Assembly: GCA_039807445.1 (NCBI GenBank)
Contig: JBDHRG010000005.1
Span: forward strand, 1 to 48,091
Direction: 5' to 3'
DNA from: JBDHRG01 sp039807445
GTDB lineage: Bacteria; Pseudomonadota; Gammaproteobacteria; Competibacterales; Competibacteraceae
Length of the DNA stretch: 48,091 bases
The translations under genes were made by a program, and so were the position numbers. How positions within the stretch are numbered: the first letter of the stretch is position 1; each line of letters begins with the position of its first letter. This document shows positions 37,173-44,856 of the stretch, one piece after another. Under the pieces are notes generated by a model that was not told the DNA's origin, did not search any database, and was given only the letters and a program-made list of their open reading frames with translations.

Positions 37173-38358
37173 ACAGTCGACCGCGCTCGTCGAACAGCGC
37201 GAAACCACGCGGGCGGCACGGCAGGGCCTTGCCGAGGCCGATCGCCTTGAAGCGCTCGCCCATCTCGCCGGGCAGCGTCAGCAGCTTCACCTGGCGCGTG
37301 GTTTCGAGCCAGCGCAGCGTGTCGGTCGGATCGAGCTCGGCGAGCAGCGCCTCGAGCCCGCAGCCGAACAGGAAGTACGCCTGGCTGGCATAGCCTTCGA
37401 GCTCGAAGCCGGCCTCGAGCGCGGCGTCGGCGAGCGCGCTGAAATCGACGTTGGCGGTGATGTCCTGCAGTCCGGGCCAGAGGAGCGCGTCCTCGTGTGC
37501 GCGGTGGCGGTAGTGGCAGATCAGTGTGCCGCGCGACCGCTCGGGGTGGTAGAACTCGCGCCGCGGGTAGCCGTAGTCGATCAGCAGCACCAGCCCGGCC
37601 TCGAGCGCGCCGGCCAGACCCTGCAGCCAGCCGGCGAGCCAGGGGTTGAACTCGGACACGTAGCCCTCGGGCAGCGGCGCGGGGAGCTCGCGTTCGATCG
37701 CGGCGAGCTGCCCGGCTCGCGCGGCCGGCAGCGGCCGCTCGCGCCAGACCAGCCGCCCGTTCTCGTGCCCGACCGCGAGCTCGCGCGGACCGTCCGCGGC
37801 GACGCGGAAGCGGCACACCGGCATCGCGTCGAGCACTTCGTTGCCGAGCACGACGCCGCGCAAGCCGCCCTCGGGCAGCGCATCGAGCCACTCGATACGC
37901 TCGAGCAACTGCGGCACGCGCGCGGCGAGCGTCTCGCGCTGGCGCTGGCGCAGCGCGGCGGAGAGTTCGAGGATGCGGTAGCGTTGCGGCAGGCGCCCGA
38001 GCGCCTCGAGCTCGGCGAGCACCTCGGCCGCCATCGCGCCCGAGCCGGCGCCGAACTCGAGCACCTCGCCGCCGTCGAGCGCCTCGAGCGCTTGCGCGCA
38101 CTGCCGCGCCAGGCAGCGCGAGAACAGCGCCGACAGCTCGGGTGCGGTGACGAAGTCGCCGGCCGCGCCGAACTTCGGCGCGCCGGCGCTGTAGTAGCCA
38201 AGACCCGGCGCGTACAGCGCCAGCTCCATGTAGCGCTCGAACGGGATCGCACCGCCACCGGCGTCGATCTCGGCGCGGATGCGCGCGGCGAGCGCCTCGG
38301 CTACGGCGAGCGCCTCGGGCTCGGGCGGGGGCAGGTCGCGCAGGGCGTGGGGCAGCAT
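37171..38358 (-). CDS. MidA/NDUFAF7-type (DUF185) SAM-dependent methyltransferase
   Basis: A 395-residue class I methyltransferase. Family blocks: IPFERYMELALYAPGLGYY, KFGAAGDFVTAPELSALF, SAM-binding EVLEFGAGSGAMAAEVL, ELSAALRQRQ, VVLGNEVLDAMPV and LLIDYGYPRREFYHPER. The mitochondrial homologue NDUFAF7 dimethylates an arginine of complex I subunit NDUFS2 during assembly; the bacterial protein may do likewise, but that is inference. The ATG at 38356-38358 is used from homology, 34 bp from the divergent pteridine reductase start. No complex I genes are nearby. Confidence 0.92.
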   Translation of the reverse strand: MLPHALRDLPPPEPEALAVAEALAARIRAEIDAGGGAIPFERYMELALYAPGLGYYSAGAPKFGAAGDFVTAPELSALFSRCLARQCAQALEALDGGEVLEFGAGSGAMAAEVLAELEALGRLPQRYRILELSAALRQRQRETLAARVPQLLERIEWLDALPEGGLRGVVLGNEVLDAMPVCRFRVAADGPRELAVGHENGRLVWRERPLPAARAGQLAAIERELPAPLPEGYVSEFNPWLAGWLQGLAGALEAGLVLLIDYGYPRREFYHPERSRGTLICHYRHRAHEDALLWPGLQDITANVDFSALADAALEAGFELEGYASQAYFLFGCGLEALLAELDPTDTLRWLETTRQVKLLTLPGEMGERFKAIGLGKALPCRPRGFALFDERGRL

Positions 38359-38392
38359 GTGCGGGGATATCACGATCGAGGAGGAAGGAGCG

Positions 38393-39133
38393 ATGCAGGA
38401 TACCACCCTCGCCGGACGCACCGCGCTCGTGACCGGCGGCGCGCGGCGTATCGGCGCGGCGATCGCGCGCGCGCTGCACGCCGAAGGCATGAATCTGGCG
38501 CTGCATCACCGCGCCTCGCGCGTCGAAGCCGCGGCACTCGCCACCGAGCTGAACGCGGCGCGGCCGGGCTCGGTGACGCTGCTCGCCGCCGAGCTGCTCG
38601 ACACCGCGCGGCTGCCGACGCTGGTCGAGGCCACGGTGGCCGCGTTCGGCCGGTTCGATCTGTTGGTCAACAACGCCTCGAGCTTCTACCCGACGCCGCT
38701 CGGCACCGCGACCGAGGCGCAGTGGGACGAGCTGATCGGCACCAACCTGAAAGCGCCGTTCTTCCTGGCGCAGGCCGCCGCGCCGCACCTTCGCGCCGCG
38801 CGCGGCGCGATCGTCAACCTGATCGACATCCACGCCGAGCGCCCGCTGCCGAACCACCCGGTCTACTGCGCCGCCAAGGCGGGGCTCGCCGCACTGACCA
38901 AGTCGCTGGCGCGTGCGCTTGCACCCGAAGTGCGCGTCAACGGCATCGCACCGGGGGCGATCCTGTGGCCCGAAGGCGGGCGCCCCGACGCGGCGCTGCT
39001 GGCGCGCGTGCCGCTCGGCCGCCTCGGCGAGCCCGAAGACATCGCCCGCGCGGTGTTGTTCCTGTTCCGCGATGCGCCCTACGTGAGCGGGCAGATCCTG
39101 GCGGTCGACGGCGGGAGGAGCATTGAGGGGTGA
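38393..39133 (+). CDS. pteridine reductase (short-chain dehydrogenase)
   Basis: A 246-residue NADP-dependent short-chain reductase. The nucleotide motif TGGARRIGAAIA (TGxxxRxG, the pteridine-reductase variant of TGxxxGxG), LVNNASSFYPTPLG, and the catalytic Asp/Tyr-Lys of LIDIHAERPLPNHPVYCAAKAG are present. FolM-type enzymes reduce dihydrofolate or dihydromonapterin. A very strong ribosome site (GAGGAGGAAGGAG) precedes the ATG. Nearby folK and folB support a role in pterin/folate supply. The last codons (GAG GGG TGA) are inside a TGAGGGG repeat array. Confidence 0.9.
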   Translation: MQDTTLAGRTALVTGGARRIGAAIARALHAEGMNLALHHRASRVEAAALATELNAARPGSVTLLAAELLDTARLPTLVEATVAAFGRFDLLVNNASSFYPTPLGTATEAQWDELIGTNLKAPFFLAQAAAPHLRAARGAIVNLIDIHAERPLPNHPVYCAAKAGLAALTKSLARALAPEVRVNGIAPGAILWPEGGRPDAALLARVPLGRLGEPEDIARAVLFLFRDAPYVSGQILAVDGGRSIEG

Positions 39134-39202
39134 GGGGTGAGGGGTGAGGGGTGAGGGGTGAGGCACGATTGTTGCTTCTCGCTCCTCGCACCTCACCCCT
39201 GA
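39124..39202. repeat. TGAGGGG heptad array with inverted arm, starting inside the reductase gene
   Basis: Five exact tandem TGAGGGG copies (39124-39158) plus a variant TGAGGCA. The stop codon of the preceding gene is the TGA of the second copy. After a 12-nt spacer the right arm reads CTCGCTC-CTCGCAC-CTCACCC-CT (39178-39200), also in exact 7-bp phase and inverted. This forms a hairpin between two genes on the same strand. Confidence 0.85.
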
Positions 39203-39216
39203 TGCGCGTGTCGGGC

Positions 39217-39222
39217 TAGAAT
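39217..39222 (+). promoter_or_regulatory. candidate −10 box (TAGAAT) for the SH3-domain gene
   Basis: GGGCTAGAATCGG lies 38 bp before the ATG at 39260. The following leader (CCCTTCCGAA, then GGGCGGAG) is nearly the same as that in front of the M20 peptidase gene (4702-4742). No −35 match. Confidence 0.45.
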
Positions 39223-39259
39223 CGGCCCCCTTCCGAAGCCACCCCGGGCGGAGCCTCCG

Positions 39260-39931
39260 ATGCGAAGACTGCTGATCCCGCTGCTGCTGTGCCTGCCGCT
39301 GGCGGCCACCGAAGCCAAGACCACGCGCTACGTGTCCGATACGCTCGAAGTGCCGCTGCGCGCCGGCGCCAGCCTGCGCCACAAGATCGTGCGGATGCTG
39401 CCGAGCGGCACCGCGGTCGAGGTACTGGAGACCGACGACGGCAAGGGCTTCGCGCTGGTCAAGACTGCCGACGGCACCACGCAGGGCTGGATGCCGAACC
39501 AGTACCTGATGGATGCGCCGGCCGCGCGCGAGCAGCTGGGCCAGGCGACCGGCGAGCTCGAGCGCGTGAGGTCCGAGAACGCCAGCCTCAAGCAGCGCCT
39601 CGACACGCTGTCGACGCAGAAAGGCGACGTCGAGTCGAGCTTCGGCCAGCTCTCGGCCGACAATCACCGCCTCGCGCAAGAGCTGGCGCAGATCAAGAAG
39701 ACCGCCGCCAACGCGATCGCGATCGACCAGCAGAACAAGGATCTGCAGGAGCGCGTGGTCAACCTCGAGCGCGAACTGCAGATCGTGCAGCAGGAAAACC
39801 AGTCGCTCACCGACCGCAGCGCGCGCGACTGGTTTCTGCTCGGTGCCGGCGTGCTGCTGTCGGGCGTGCTGATGGGCCTGCTGCTGCCCAAGCTGCGCCT
39901 GCAGAAGCGCCGCACCTGGGGCGAGCTGTGA
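39260..39931 (+). CDS. SH3-domain envelope protein (TIGR04211/YgiM type)
   Basis: A 223-residue protein. Signal peptide MRRLLIPLLLCLPLAATEA, bacterial SH3 domain (about 22-85: YVSDTLEVPLRAGASLRHKI, then LETDDGKGFALVKTADGTTQGW), a long coiled coil (about 90-190: ERVRSENASLKQRLDTLSTQ, NKDLQERVVNLERELQIVQQ) and a C-terminal membrane helix (WFLLGAGVLLSGVLMGLLLP) with a short basic tail. It should be anchored in the inner membrane with the SH3 domain in the periplasm, where it may contact cell wall. Function not established. The gene stands between two heptad arrays. Confidence 0.88.
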   Translation: MRRLLIPLLLCLPLAATEAKTTRYVSDTLEVPLRAGASLRHKIVRMLPSGTAVEVLETDDGKGFALVKTADGTTQGWMPNQYLMDAPAAREQLGQATGELERVRSENASLKQRLDTLSTQKGDVESSFGQLSADNHRLAQELAQIKKTAANAIAIDQQNKDLQERVVNLERELQIVQQENQSLTDRSARDWFLLGAGVLLSGVLMGLLLPKLRLQKRRTWGEL

Positions 39932-39940
39932 TGTCGGGCT

Positions 39941-40076
39941 ATGGGGAATGGGGAATGGGGAATGGGGAATGGGGAATGGGGAATGGGGAATGAGGGATGA
40001 GGGATGAGGGATGAGGGATGAGGGATGAGGGATGGGTTGTTACCCCATTCCTCATCCCCGCTCACCCATCCCCCGA
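39941..40076. repeat. large ATGGGGA/ATGAGGG heptad array with inverted arm
   Basis: Seven perfect ATGGGGA copies (39941-39989) are followed without loss of phase by six perfect ATGAGGG copies (39990-40031) and ATGGGTT. A short GTTA loop leads to an inverted, more diverged right arm (40041-40076; on the other strand GGGGGAT, GGGTGAG, CGGGGAT, GAGGAAT). It lies between the SH3 gene stop (39931) and the porin stop (40077). The block structure (7 of one unit, then 6 of another) suggests recent slippage growth. Confidence 0.9.
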
Positions 40077-41318
40077 TCAGAAGCGGTACGAGAACTGCAG
40101 CGCGAACAGGTCCCAGCTGCGCTCGCCGCTGCCGCGCGCGCCGCCGGGGTTGTCTTGCACCGGCACCCAGGCCGTGCCGTCGATGCGGTGGTATTCGGCG
40201 CGCAGCAGCATCTCCGGGCGCGGCTGCCAGCCGACGCCGACGGTCCAGTCGCGGGCGAAATAGCGTGGGGCCGGCGGCTGGTGCAGCGCCGCAGCCAGAC
40301 GCTCGCCGGACTTGTCGGTCAGATCGTTGTACAGGGCGTCGTAGCGAACGAAGGCTTCCCAGTCCGGCTGGAAGCGGTAGGCTGCCTGCAGGTAGTACGC
40401 GAGCTGCAGTTCCTCGAGGCCGCTGCTCGGGTTGCCGGGTTCACTGACCGGCGTGCCGACGCGGCGCCAGGCGACCTCCGAAGTGAAGGTCCACTGATCC
40501 AGAGCATACTGGCCGCTCAGCATCAGGATGTCGACCGGCAGATCGGTCACCCGGAACCGATCGCCGGGCACCGGATCGTAGCGATCGCGGATCCGCACGC
40601 CCGTCAGCCCCAGCCGCAGCTGTCCCGTAGGGTCCTCGTACATCAGTCGCGCGAAGCTGCCATGCTCCAGGCGGAAATCGCCCGCGGCGGGAAAGCCGCC
40701 GAAGAACGCGGTCTTGGTGACATCGGACTGCTCCGAAGGCAGCGCCCAGGTGGCCTCGAAACCTATCGTGCCCCAGGGCTTGCGCAGCTCACTGTAGAGC
40801 TCCAGGCCGTCGGTCGACAGGATGAAGTCGCGCAAACCCAGCCCGTCGAGGTAGATCGACTGCGGCAGCAGGATGCTCGGCCGGGTGAAGGCAACGTCGC
40901 GCGTCTGGTTGTACAAGCCGTAGGGATTCTTGATCCGGCCGAGGCGCACGCCGGCGGTCAGATCTTCGCTGACCAGCGGCGCGTAATCGAGCAGCAGGTA
41001 GTCGACGCGGCCACTGCCGGGGTACATCTCGCCGGCACGCCGGTACAGCAGCTGACCGGCCAGGCGCAGCTTGGGATCCGGTGCCCACGAGGCTGCCAGC
41101 CCGGCCTCGGTGAATTCGAGGCTGCCCGGCGCGCTCGCGCTCGGGCCGTAGAAGTTGTACTCGCTCGAGCGCGTGTAGCCCTGGGTCAGATAGCCGTCGA
41201 GCTGCACGCCCTCGATACCGAGGTCGATCCCGAAGGTCGGGCCCGCCGCGGCGAGCAGCGCCGCACCCAGCGCACCCGCCTGCCATCCCTTGTCCCGTCC
41301 GTCTCCGTACCGTGCCAT
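40077..41318 (-). CDS. outer-membrane β-barrel protein (porin-like)
   Basis: A 413-residue protein with a signal-like N-terminus (GALGAALLAAAGPTFG), followed by alternating amphipathic strands (LDGYLTQGYTRSSEYNF, LRLAGQLLYRRAGEMY, AGVRLGRIKNPYGLYNQT, WTFTSEVAWRRVG, WEAFVRYDALYND). It ends in YRF, the terminal aromatic needed for barrel insertion by BAM. Its overall form is like phosphate- or alginate-type porins, but the pore substrate cannot be read. ATG at 41316-41318 is the likely start, nine codons inside the open frame. It follows folK on the same strand with about 30 bp between. Confidence 0.8.
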   Translation of the reverse strand: MARYGDGRDKGWQAGALGAALLAAAGPTFGIDLGIEGVQLDGYLTQGYTRSSEYNFYGPSASAPGSLEFTEAGLAASWAPDPKLRLAGQLLYRRAGEMYPGSGRVDYLLLDYAPLVSEDLTAGVRLGRIKNPYGLYNQTRDVAFTRPSILLPQSIYLDGLGLRDFILSTDGLELYSELRKPWGTIGFEATWALPSEQSDVTKTAFFGGFPAAGDFRLEHGSFARLMYEDPTGQLRLGLTGVRIRDRYDPVPGDRFRVTDLPVDILMLSGQYALDQWTFTSEVAWRRVGTPVSEPGNPSSGLEELQLAYYLQAAYRFQPDWEAFVRYDALYNDLTDKSGERLAAALHQPPAPRYFARDWTVGVGWQPRPEMLLRAEYHRIDGTAWVPVQDNPGGARGSGERSWDLFALQFSYRF

Positions 41319-41348
41319 CACCCACGTTCCTCGTGCAGCACCCACGCC

Positions 41349-41834
41349 TCAGGCGGGGCCGACCGCCCGCAAGGGCGTCTGCGTCTGGTCGAAGCCGGCC
41401 CACAGCTCGGCGAAGGTCCGGCCGATGACCGGATGGCGCCGGTTGCCGGCGATATCGGTCAGCGGCTTCAGCACGAAGGCGTAGCGGGTGATCTCGGCAC
41501 GCGGCACGTCGATGCCTTCGGCGTGCAGCACCAGCTCGTCGTACAGCAGCAGGTCGAGGTCCAGCGTACGCGCGGCGAACTTGGCCGGTCCGCGTGCGCG
41601 GCCGTGCGCGTACTCGATCTCGCGCAGCAGGCGCTGCAGCTCGCGCACCGGCAGCGCGGTGTCGAAGCCGACCGCGAGGTTGTAGAAATCGTCGCCGTCG
41701 AAGCCGACGGCGGGACATTCGTAGATCGGCGACACGGCCAGTGTGCCGAACTCCGCCTCGAGTGCGCGCAGGCACGAAGCGACGTTGCGGCTGCGCTCGA
41801 TGTTGCTGCCGACGCTGACGTAGACGCGCGCCAT
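41349..41834 (-). CDS. folK: 2-amino-4-hydroxy-6-hydroxymethyldihydropteridine pyrophosphokinase
   Basis: A 161-residue HPPK that transfers pyrophosphate from ATP to 6-hydroxymethyl-dihydropterin in folate synthesis. Family marks: VYVSVGSNIERSRNV, SPIYECPAVGFDGDDFYNLAV, the ATP/Mg motif RTLDLDLLLYDEL and the C-terminal RYAFVLKPLTDIAG. It lies 4 bp behind folB on the same strand, the usual pair acting in consecutive steps. Confidence 0.96.
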   Translation of the reverse strand: MARVYVSVGSNIERSRNVASCLRALEAEFGTLAVSPIYECPAVGFDGDDFYNLAVGFDTALPVRELQRLLREIEYAHGRARGPAKFAARTLDLDLLLYDELVLHAEGIDVPRAEITRYAFVLKPLTDIAGNRRHPVIGRTFAELWAGFDQTQTPLRAVGPA

Positions 41835-41838
41835 CGTC

Positions 41839-42195
41839 TCAGCCCCGCCGACCGCGCTCGATGATCACGCCGACCGAGCGTGCACCGCGCACCGCCCCCG
41901 GCTTGTGCAGTTCGAGCCGCAGCCAGGGCACGTCGAACTCGCGCATCACCAGCTCGGCGATGCGTTCGGCCAGGGTTTCGACCAACAGGAACTCGCTTTC
42001 GCCGACGAACTGGATCAGGCGCTTGGCAACGTCCTTGTAGCTGAGGGTTTCGGCGATGTCGTCGGTTTCGGCAGCGCGGCGGATGTCCGCCTCCATCTCG
42101 AGATCGATGCTGACCTTCTGGCGGATCTGGCGCTCCCAGTCGTAGATGCCGATCACGGTCTCGATCTCGAGCTCGCGGATGAAGATAATGTCCAT
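41839..42195 (-). CDS. folB: dihydroneopterin aldolase
   Basis: A 118-residue enzyme that splits dihydroneopterin into 6-hydroxymethyl-dihydropterin and glycolaldehyde. MDIIFIRELEIETVIGIYDWERQIRQ carries the conserved Glu and Tyr region, followed by TLSYKDVAKRLIQFV, LVETLAERIAELV and the substrate-binding Lys in ELHKPGAVRGARSVGV. First gene of the folB-folK unit. A TATAGT −10 candidate lies at 42222-42227 on the minus strand. Confidence 0.96.
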   Translation of the reverse strand: MDIIFIRELEIETVIGIYDWERQIRQKVSIDLEMEADIRRAAETDDIAETLSYKDVAKRLIQFVGESEFLLVETLAERIAELVMREFDVPWLRLELHKPGAVRGARSVGVIIERGRRG

Positions 42196-42287
42196 TCACG
42201 CCCTCGTGCGGTCTTTGGCACACTATAACGATTCGTCGGTCCGGCCTCCAACCGCGCTGCCCTGCCCTCTTGCCAGCCCCGGAAACC

Positions 42288-42881
42288 ATGCCCACCGCAA
42301 TCGCCTGCATCGTCCTCGGCTATCTGCTCGGCTCCGTGTCGACTGCGATCATCGTCTGCCGCCTGATGGGGCTACCCGACCCGCGCAGCGAAGGTTCGCG
42401 CAACCCCGGCGCGACCAACGTGCTACGCATCGGCGGCAAGAAGGCCGCGGCGATCACGCTGGCCGGCGACTTCCTCAAGGGCCTGGTGCCGGTGCTGATC
42501 GCGCGCGCGCTCGGGCTCGAGCCCTGGGCACTGGCGGCGGTCGCGTTCGCGGCGTTCATCGGCCACCTGTACCCGGTGTTCTTCGGCTTCCAGGGTGGCA
42601 AGGGCGTGGCGACCGCGCTCGGCGTGATCCTCGGCCTGTCGTGGCAGGTGGCGGCGTGCGCGCTGGCCGTGTGGCTGCTGGTCGCCAAGGGGCTCAAGAT
42701 CTCGTCGCTCGCCGCGCTGGCCGCGGCGGTGCTGGCGCCGCTGTTCCTGTGGCTGTTCGCGCTGCCGGACGAATACGTGTGGACGGTGCTGGTGATGGTG
42801 GCGCTGCTGATCTGGCGTCACCGCGGCAACATCCAGCGTCTGCTGGCCGGCGAGGAAGGCAGGATGGGCGGCAAGCGGTGA
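42288..42881 (+). CDS. plsY: glycerol-3-phosphate acyltransferase
   Basis: A 197-residue inner-membrane enzyme that acylates sn-glycerol-3-phosphate from acyl-phosphate, the first step of phospholipid synthesis. The three PlsY motifs are intact: LGYLLGSVSTA with SRNPGATNVLRIGGK, GDFLKGLVPVL and GHLYPVFFGFQGGKGVAT. ATG at 42288 is used (GGAAACC ribosome site); a TTG at 42270 would add six residues. Its stop codon TGATGGGG is part of a heptad element. Confidence 0.96.
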   Translation: MPTAIACIVLGYLLGSVSTAIIVCRLMGLPDPRSEGSRNPGATNVLRIGGKKAAAITLAGDFLKGLVPVLIARALGLEPWALAAVAFAAFIGHLYPVFFGFQGGKGVATALGVILGLSWQVAACALAVWLLVAKGLKISSLAALAAAVLAPLFLWLFALPDEYVWTVLVMVALLIWRHRGNIQRLLAGEEGRMGGKR

Positions 42882-42934
42882 TGGGGAATGGGGCAACACA
42901 ACCTACTCGTTCCTCATCACCCATTCCCCATTAC
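42881..42934. repeat. short heptad inverted element between plsY and tsaD
   Basis: ATGGGGA-ATGGGG begins on the last base of the plsY stop codon. After a loop (CAACACAACCTACTCG) an inverted arm follows; read on the other strand it is TAATGGGGAATGGGTGATG plus AGGAA, again in 7-bp steps. It is the smallest of the family and ends 10 bp before the tsaD stop. Confidence 0.75.
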
Positions 42935-42946
42935 GGCGCAGCCAGA

Positions 42947-43960
42947 TTACGGCGCTGCCAGGGCATCGAGCGGCCAGCGCGGCTGAACGCGGATCGCGAG
43001 GTCTTCGCACGCGCCGGCGGCGAGCCGGCACCAGCCGGCATAGGCGATCATCGCGCCGTTGTCGGTGCAGAACGCGGGGCGCGGATAGTACACGCGTCCG
43101 TGCAGTTCGTCGGCGAGCGCGGTGAGCTTCGTACGCAGGCGGCGGTTGGCGCCGACGCCGCCGGCGACCACCAGGTGTCGGATGTGCGTCTGCTTCAGCG
43201 CCCGCCGGCACTTGATCGCCAGCGTATCGACCACCGCATCCTCGAAGGCGCGGGCGACGTCGGCCTTGTCCTGCCCGCTGCCGGCGAGACCCGCCAGCGT
43301 GTTCAGCGCGCACGTCTTCAGCCCGCTGAAGCTGAAGTCGAGCCCGGGGCGATCGGTCATCGGCCGCGGGAAGTCGAAGCGCGCCGGGTCGCCCTGCTCG
43401 GCGAGCTTCGCCAGCTCCGGCCCGCCCGGGTACGGCAGGTCGAGCAGCTTGGCGGTCTTGTCGAAGGCTTCGCCGGCGGCGTCGTCGAGCGATTCGCCGA
43501 GAATCGCGTACCGGCCGATGCCGTCGACCTCGACCAGCAGCGTGTGCCCGCCGGACACCAGCAGCGCGACGAACGGGAACTCCGGCGGCTCGGGCTCGAG
43601 CATCGGCGCGAGCAGATGACCTTCCATGTGGTGCACACCGACCGCCGGCACGCCCCAGGCCCAGGCCAGCGCACGCCCGAGCGAAGCGCCGACCATCAGC
43701 GCGCCGACCAGCCCCGGGCCGGTGGTGCAGGCGACGCCCCCCACGTCGCCGAAACCGATGCCGGCGCCGACAAAGGCTTCGCGCAGCAGCGGCACGAGCT
43801 TGCGTACATGGTCGCGCGACGCGAGCTCGGGCACCACGCCGCCGTACTCGGCGTGCAGCGCCACCTGACTGTAGAGGGCGTGAGCGAGCAGACCGCGCTC
43901 GCCATCGTAGAGCGCGACGCCGGTCTCGTCGCAAGAGGTTTCGATGCCGAGGACGATCAT
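42947..43960 (-). CDS. tsaD: tRNA N6-adenosine threonylcarbamoyltransferase
   Basis: A 337-residue enzyme that puts the threonylcarbamoyl group on A37 of ANN-decoding tRNAs, working with TsaB/C/E. It starts VLGIETSCDETGVALYDGE; the metal-binding His111 and His115 are in VHHMEGHLLAP, and ASKH-fold blocks VSGGHTLLVEV, LGESLDDAAGEAFDKTAKLL and GGVGANRRLR are intact. ATG at 43958-43960 is the standard start. It is divergent from rpsU, as in most Beta- and Gammaproteobacteria. Confidence 0.97.
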   Translation of the reverse strand: MIVLGIETSCDETGVALYDGERGLLAHALYSQVALHAEYGGVVPELASRDHVRKLVPLLREAFVGAGIGFGDVGGVACTTGPGLVGALMVGASLGRALAWAWGVPAVGVHHMEGHLLAPMLEPEPPEFPFVALLVSGGHTLLVEVDGIGRYAILGESLDDAAGEAFDKTAKLLDLPYPGGPELAKLAEQGDPARFDFPRPMTDRPGLDFSFSGLKTCALNTLAGLAGSGQDKADVARAFEDAVVDTLAIKCRRALKQTHIRHLVVAGGVGANRRLRTKLTALADELHGRVYYPRPAFCTDNGAMIAYAGWCRLAAGACEDLAIRVQPRWPLDALAAP

Positions 43961-43990
43961 CGGCGGATTGTTCCCCGCGCCGCGCGCACT

Positions 43991-44019
43991 TTGCAAGCGC
44001 CTGCGCAAGCGTTTAGAAT
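43991..44019 (+). promoter_or_regulatory. σ70 promoter of the rpsU-yqeY-dnaG-rpoD operon
   Basis: TTGCAA (43991-43996), 17-bp spacer and TAGAAT (44014-44019): a good housekeeping promoter. It lies about 50 bp before the rpsU ATG, in the short region shared with tsaD. Confidence 0.8.
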
Positions 44020-44067
44020 CGCGCGCTTGCCGTGCCGTACCCACGATCAATCCGAGGTGAGTTCTTA

Positions 44068-44283
44068 ATGCCCGTCGTCAAAGTCAAGGAAAACGAGCCG
44101 TTCGACATTGCGCTGCGCCGCTTCAAGCGCGCCTGCGAGAAGGCCGGCGTCCTGGCCGAGATCCGCGCCCGCGAGTTCTACGAAAAGCCGACCCAGGAGC
44201 GCAAGCGCAAGCGCGCCGCCGCCGTCAAGCGCCATCAGAAGAAGCTGGCCCGCGAGATCGCCCGTCGCACGCGCCTCTACTGA
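44068..44283 (+). CDS. rpsU: 30S ribosomal protein S21
   Basis: A 71-residue, very basic ribosomal protein (MPVVKVKENEPFDIALRRFK … ERKRKRAAAVKRHQKKL). S21 helps the 30S subunit start translation. A near-perfect GAGGTGA ribosome site precedes the ATG at 44068. First gene of the macromolecular synthesis operon. Confidence 0.98.
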   Translation: MPVVKVKENEPFDIALRRFKRACEKAGVLAEIRAREFYEKPTQERKRKRAAAVKRHQKKLAREIARRTRLY

Positions 44284-44319
44284 GCGCCGCTCACCGTTCT
44301 CACGCTTCGGAAACCCCGC

Positions 44320-44766
44320 ATGTCGTTGAAGCAACGCCTCCAGGATGACATGAAGGACGCGATGCGGGCCAAGGACAAGGACCGCCTGGGTGCGATCCGC
44401 CTGGTCCTCGCGGCGGTCAAGCAGCGCGAAGTCGACGAACGCATCGAGCTCGACGACGCGCAGACGGTCGCCGTGATCGAGAAGATGATCAAGCAGCGCC
44501 GCGAATCGATCGCCCAGTACCAGAGCGCCGGCCGCGACGATCTGGCCGCCAAAGAGCAGGCCGAGATCGAGGTCATCCGGCCATACATGCCCGAAGCGCT
44601 GTCCGAGGCCGAGCTCGAGGCGATGATCGAACAAGCGATCGCCGCCACCGGAGCCCAATCGGTACGGGACATGGGCAAGGTGATGGCGGTGCTGAAGGAC
44701 CAGGCCCAGGGCCGCGCCGACATGGCGCAGGTCAGCGGCCGCATCAGGGTCCGTCTCGGCGACTGA
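44320..44766 (+). CDS. GatB/YqeY domain protein
   Basis: A 148-residue helical protein (MSLKQRLQDDMKDAMRAKDK, then RLGAIRLVLAAVKQREVDER … GKVMAVLKDQAQGRADMAQVSGRI). It is the stand-alone form of the tRNA-binding tail of the GatB amidotransferase. Its role is not proven; a tRNA-linked function is inferred. It sits between rpsU and dnaG, its usual place in Betaproteobacteria. Confidence 0.93.
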   Translation: MSLKQRLQDDMKDAMRAKDKDRLGAIRLVLAAVKQREVDERIELDDAQTVAVIEKMIKQRRESIAQYQSAGRDDLAAKEQAEIEVIRPYMPEALSEAELEAMIEQAIAATGAQSVRDMGKVMAVLKDQAQGRADMAQVSGRIRVRLGD

Positions 44767-44790
44767 GCCCACCCGCCTGGCGCCCCCCCC

Positions 44791-44823
44791 CGCGCGAACC
44801 CGGCCCGGCGCCGGGTTCGCGCG
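44791..44823. terminator. strong hairpin between yqeY and dnaG
   Basis: CGCGCGAACCCGG and CCGGGTTCGCGCG form a perfect 13-bp stem with a 7-nt loop. No T-tract follows, so it may attenuate or be a processing site, as known for the rpsU-dnaG junction in E. coli, rather than fully end transcription. Confidence 0.65.
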
Positions 44824-44843
44824 TTCCGCGCCCGGCCCGGGGC

Positions 44844-44849
44844 TAGACT
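44844..44849 (+). promoter_or_regulatory. −10 box of a likely leaderless dnaG transcript
   Basis: TAGACT is followed by exactly 7 bases and ATG (TAGACTTTCGCGCATG), with no Shine-Dalgarno sequence. The expected start site coincides with the start codon. Confidence 0.45.
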
Positions 44850-44856
44850 TTCGCGC

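Noticed and set aside
37163..39679. 838-codon minus-strand frame across the methyltransferase, reductase and SH3 genes
   Set aside because: It runs antisense through two well-supported plus-strand genes and has no recognisable domain.
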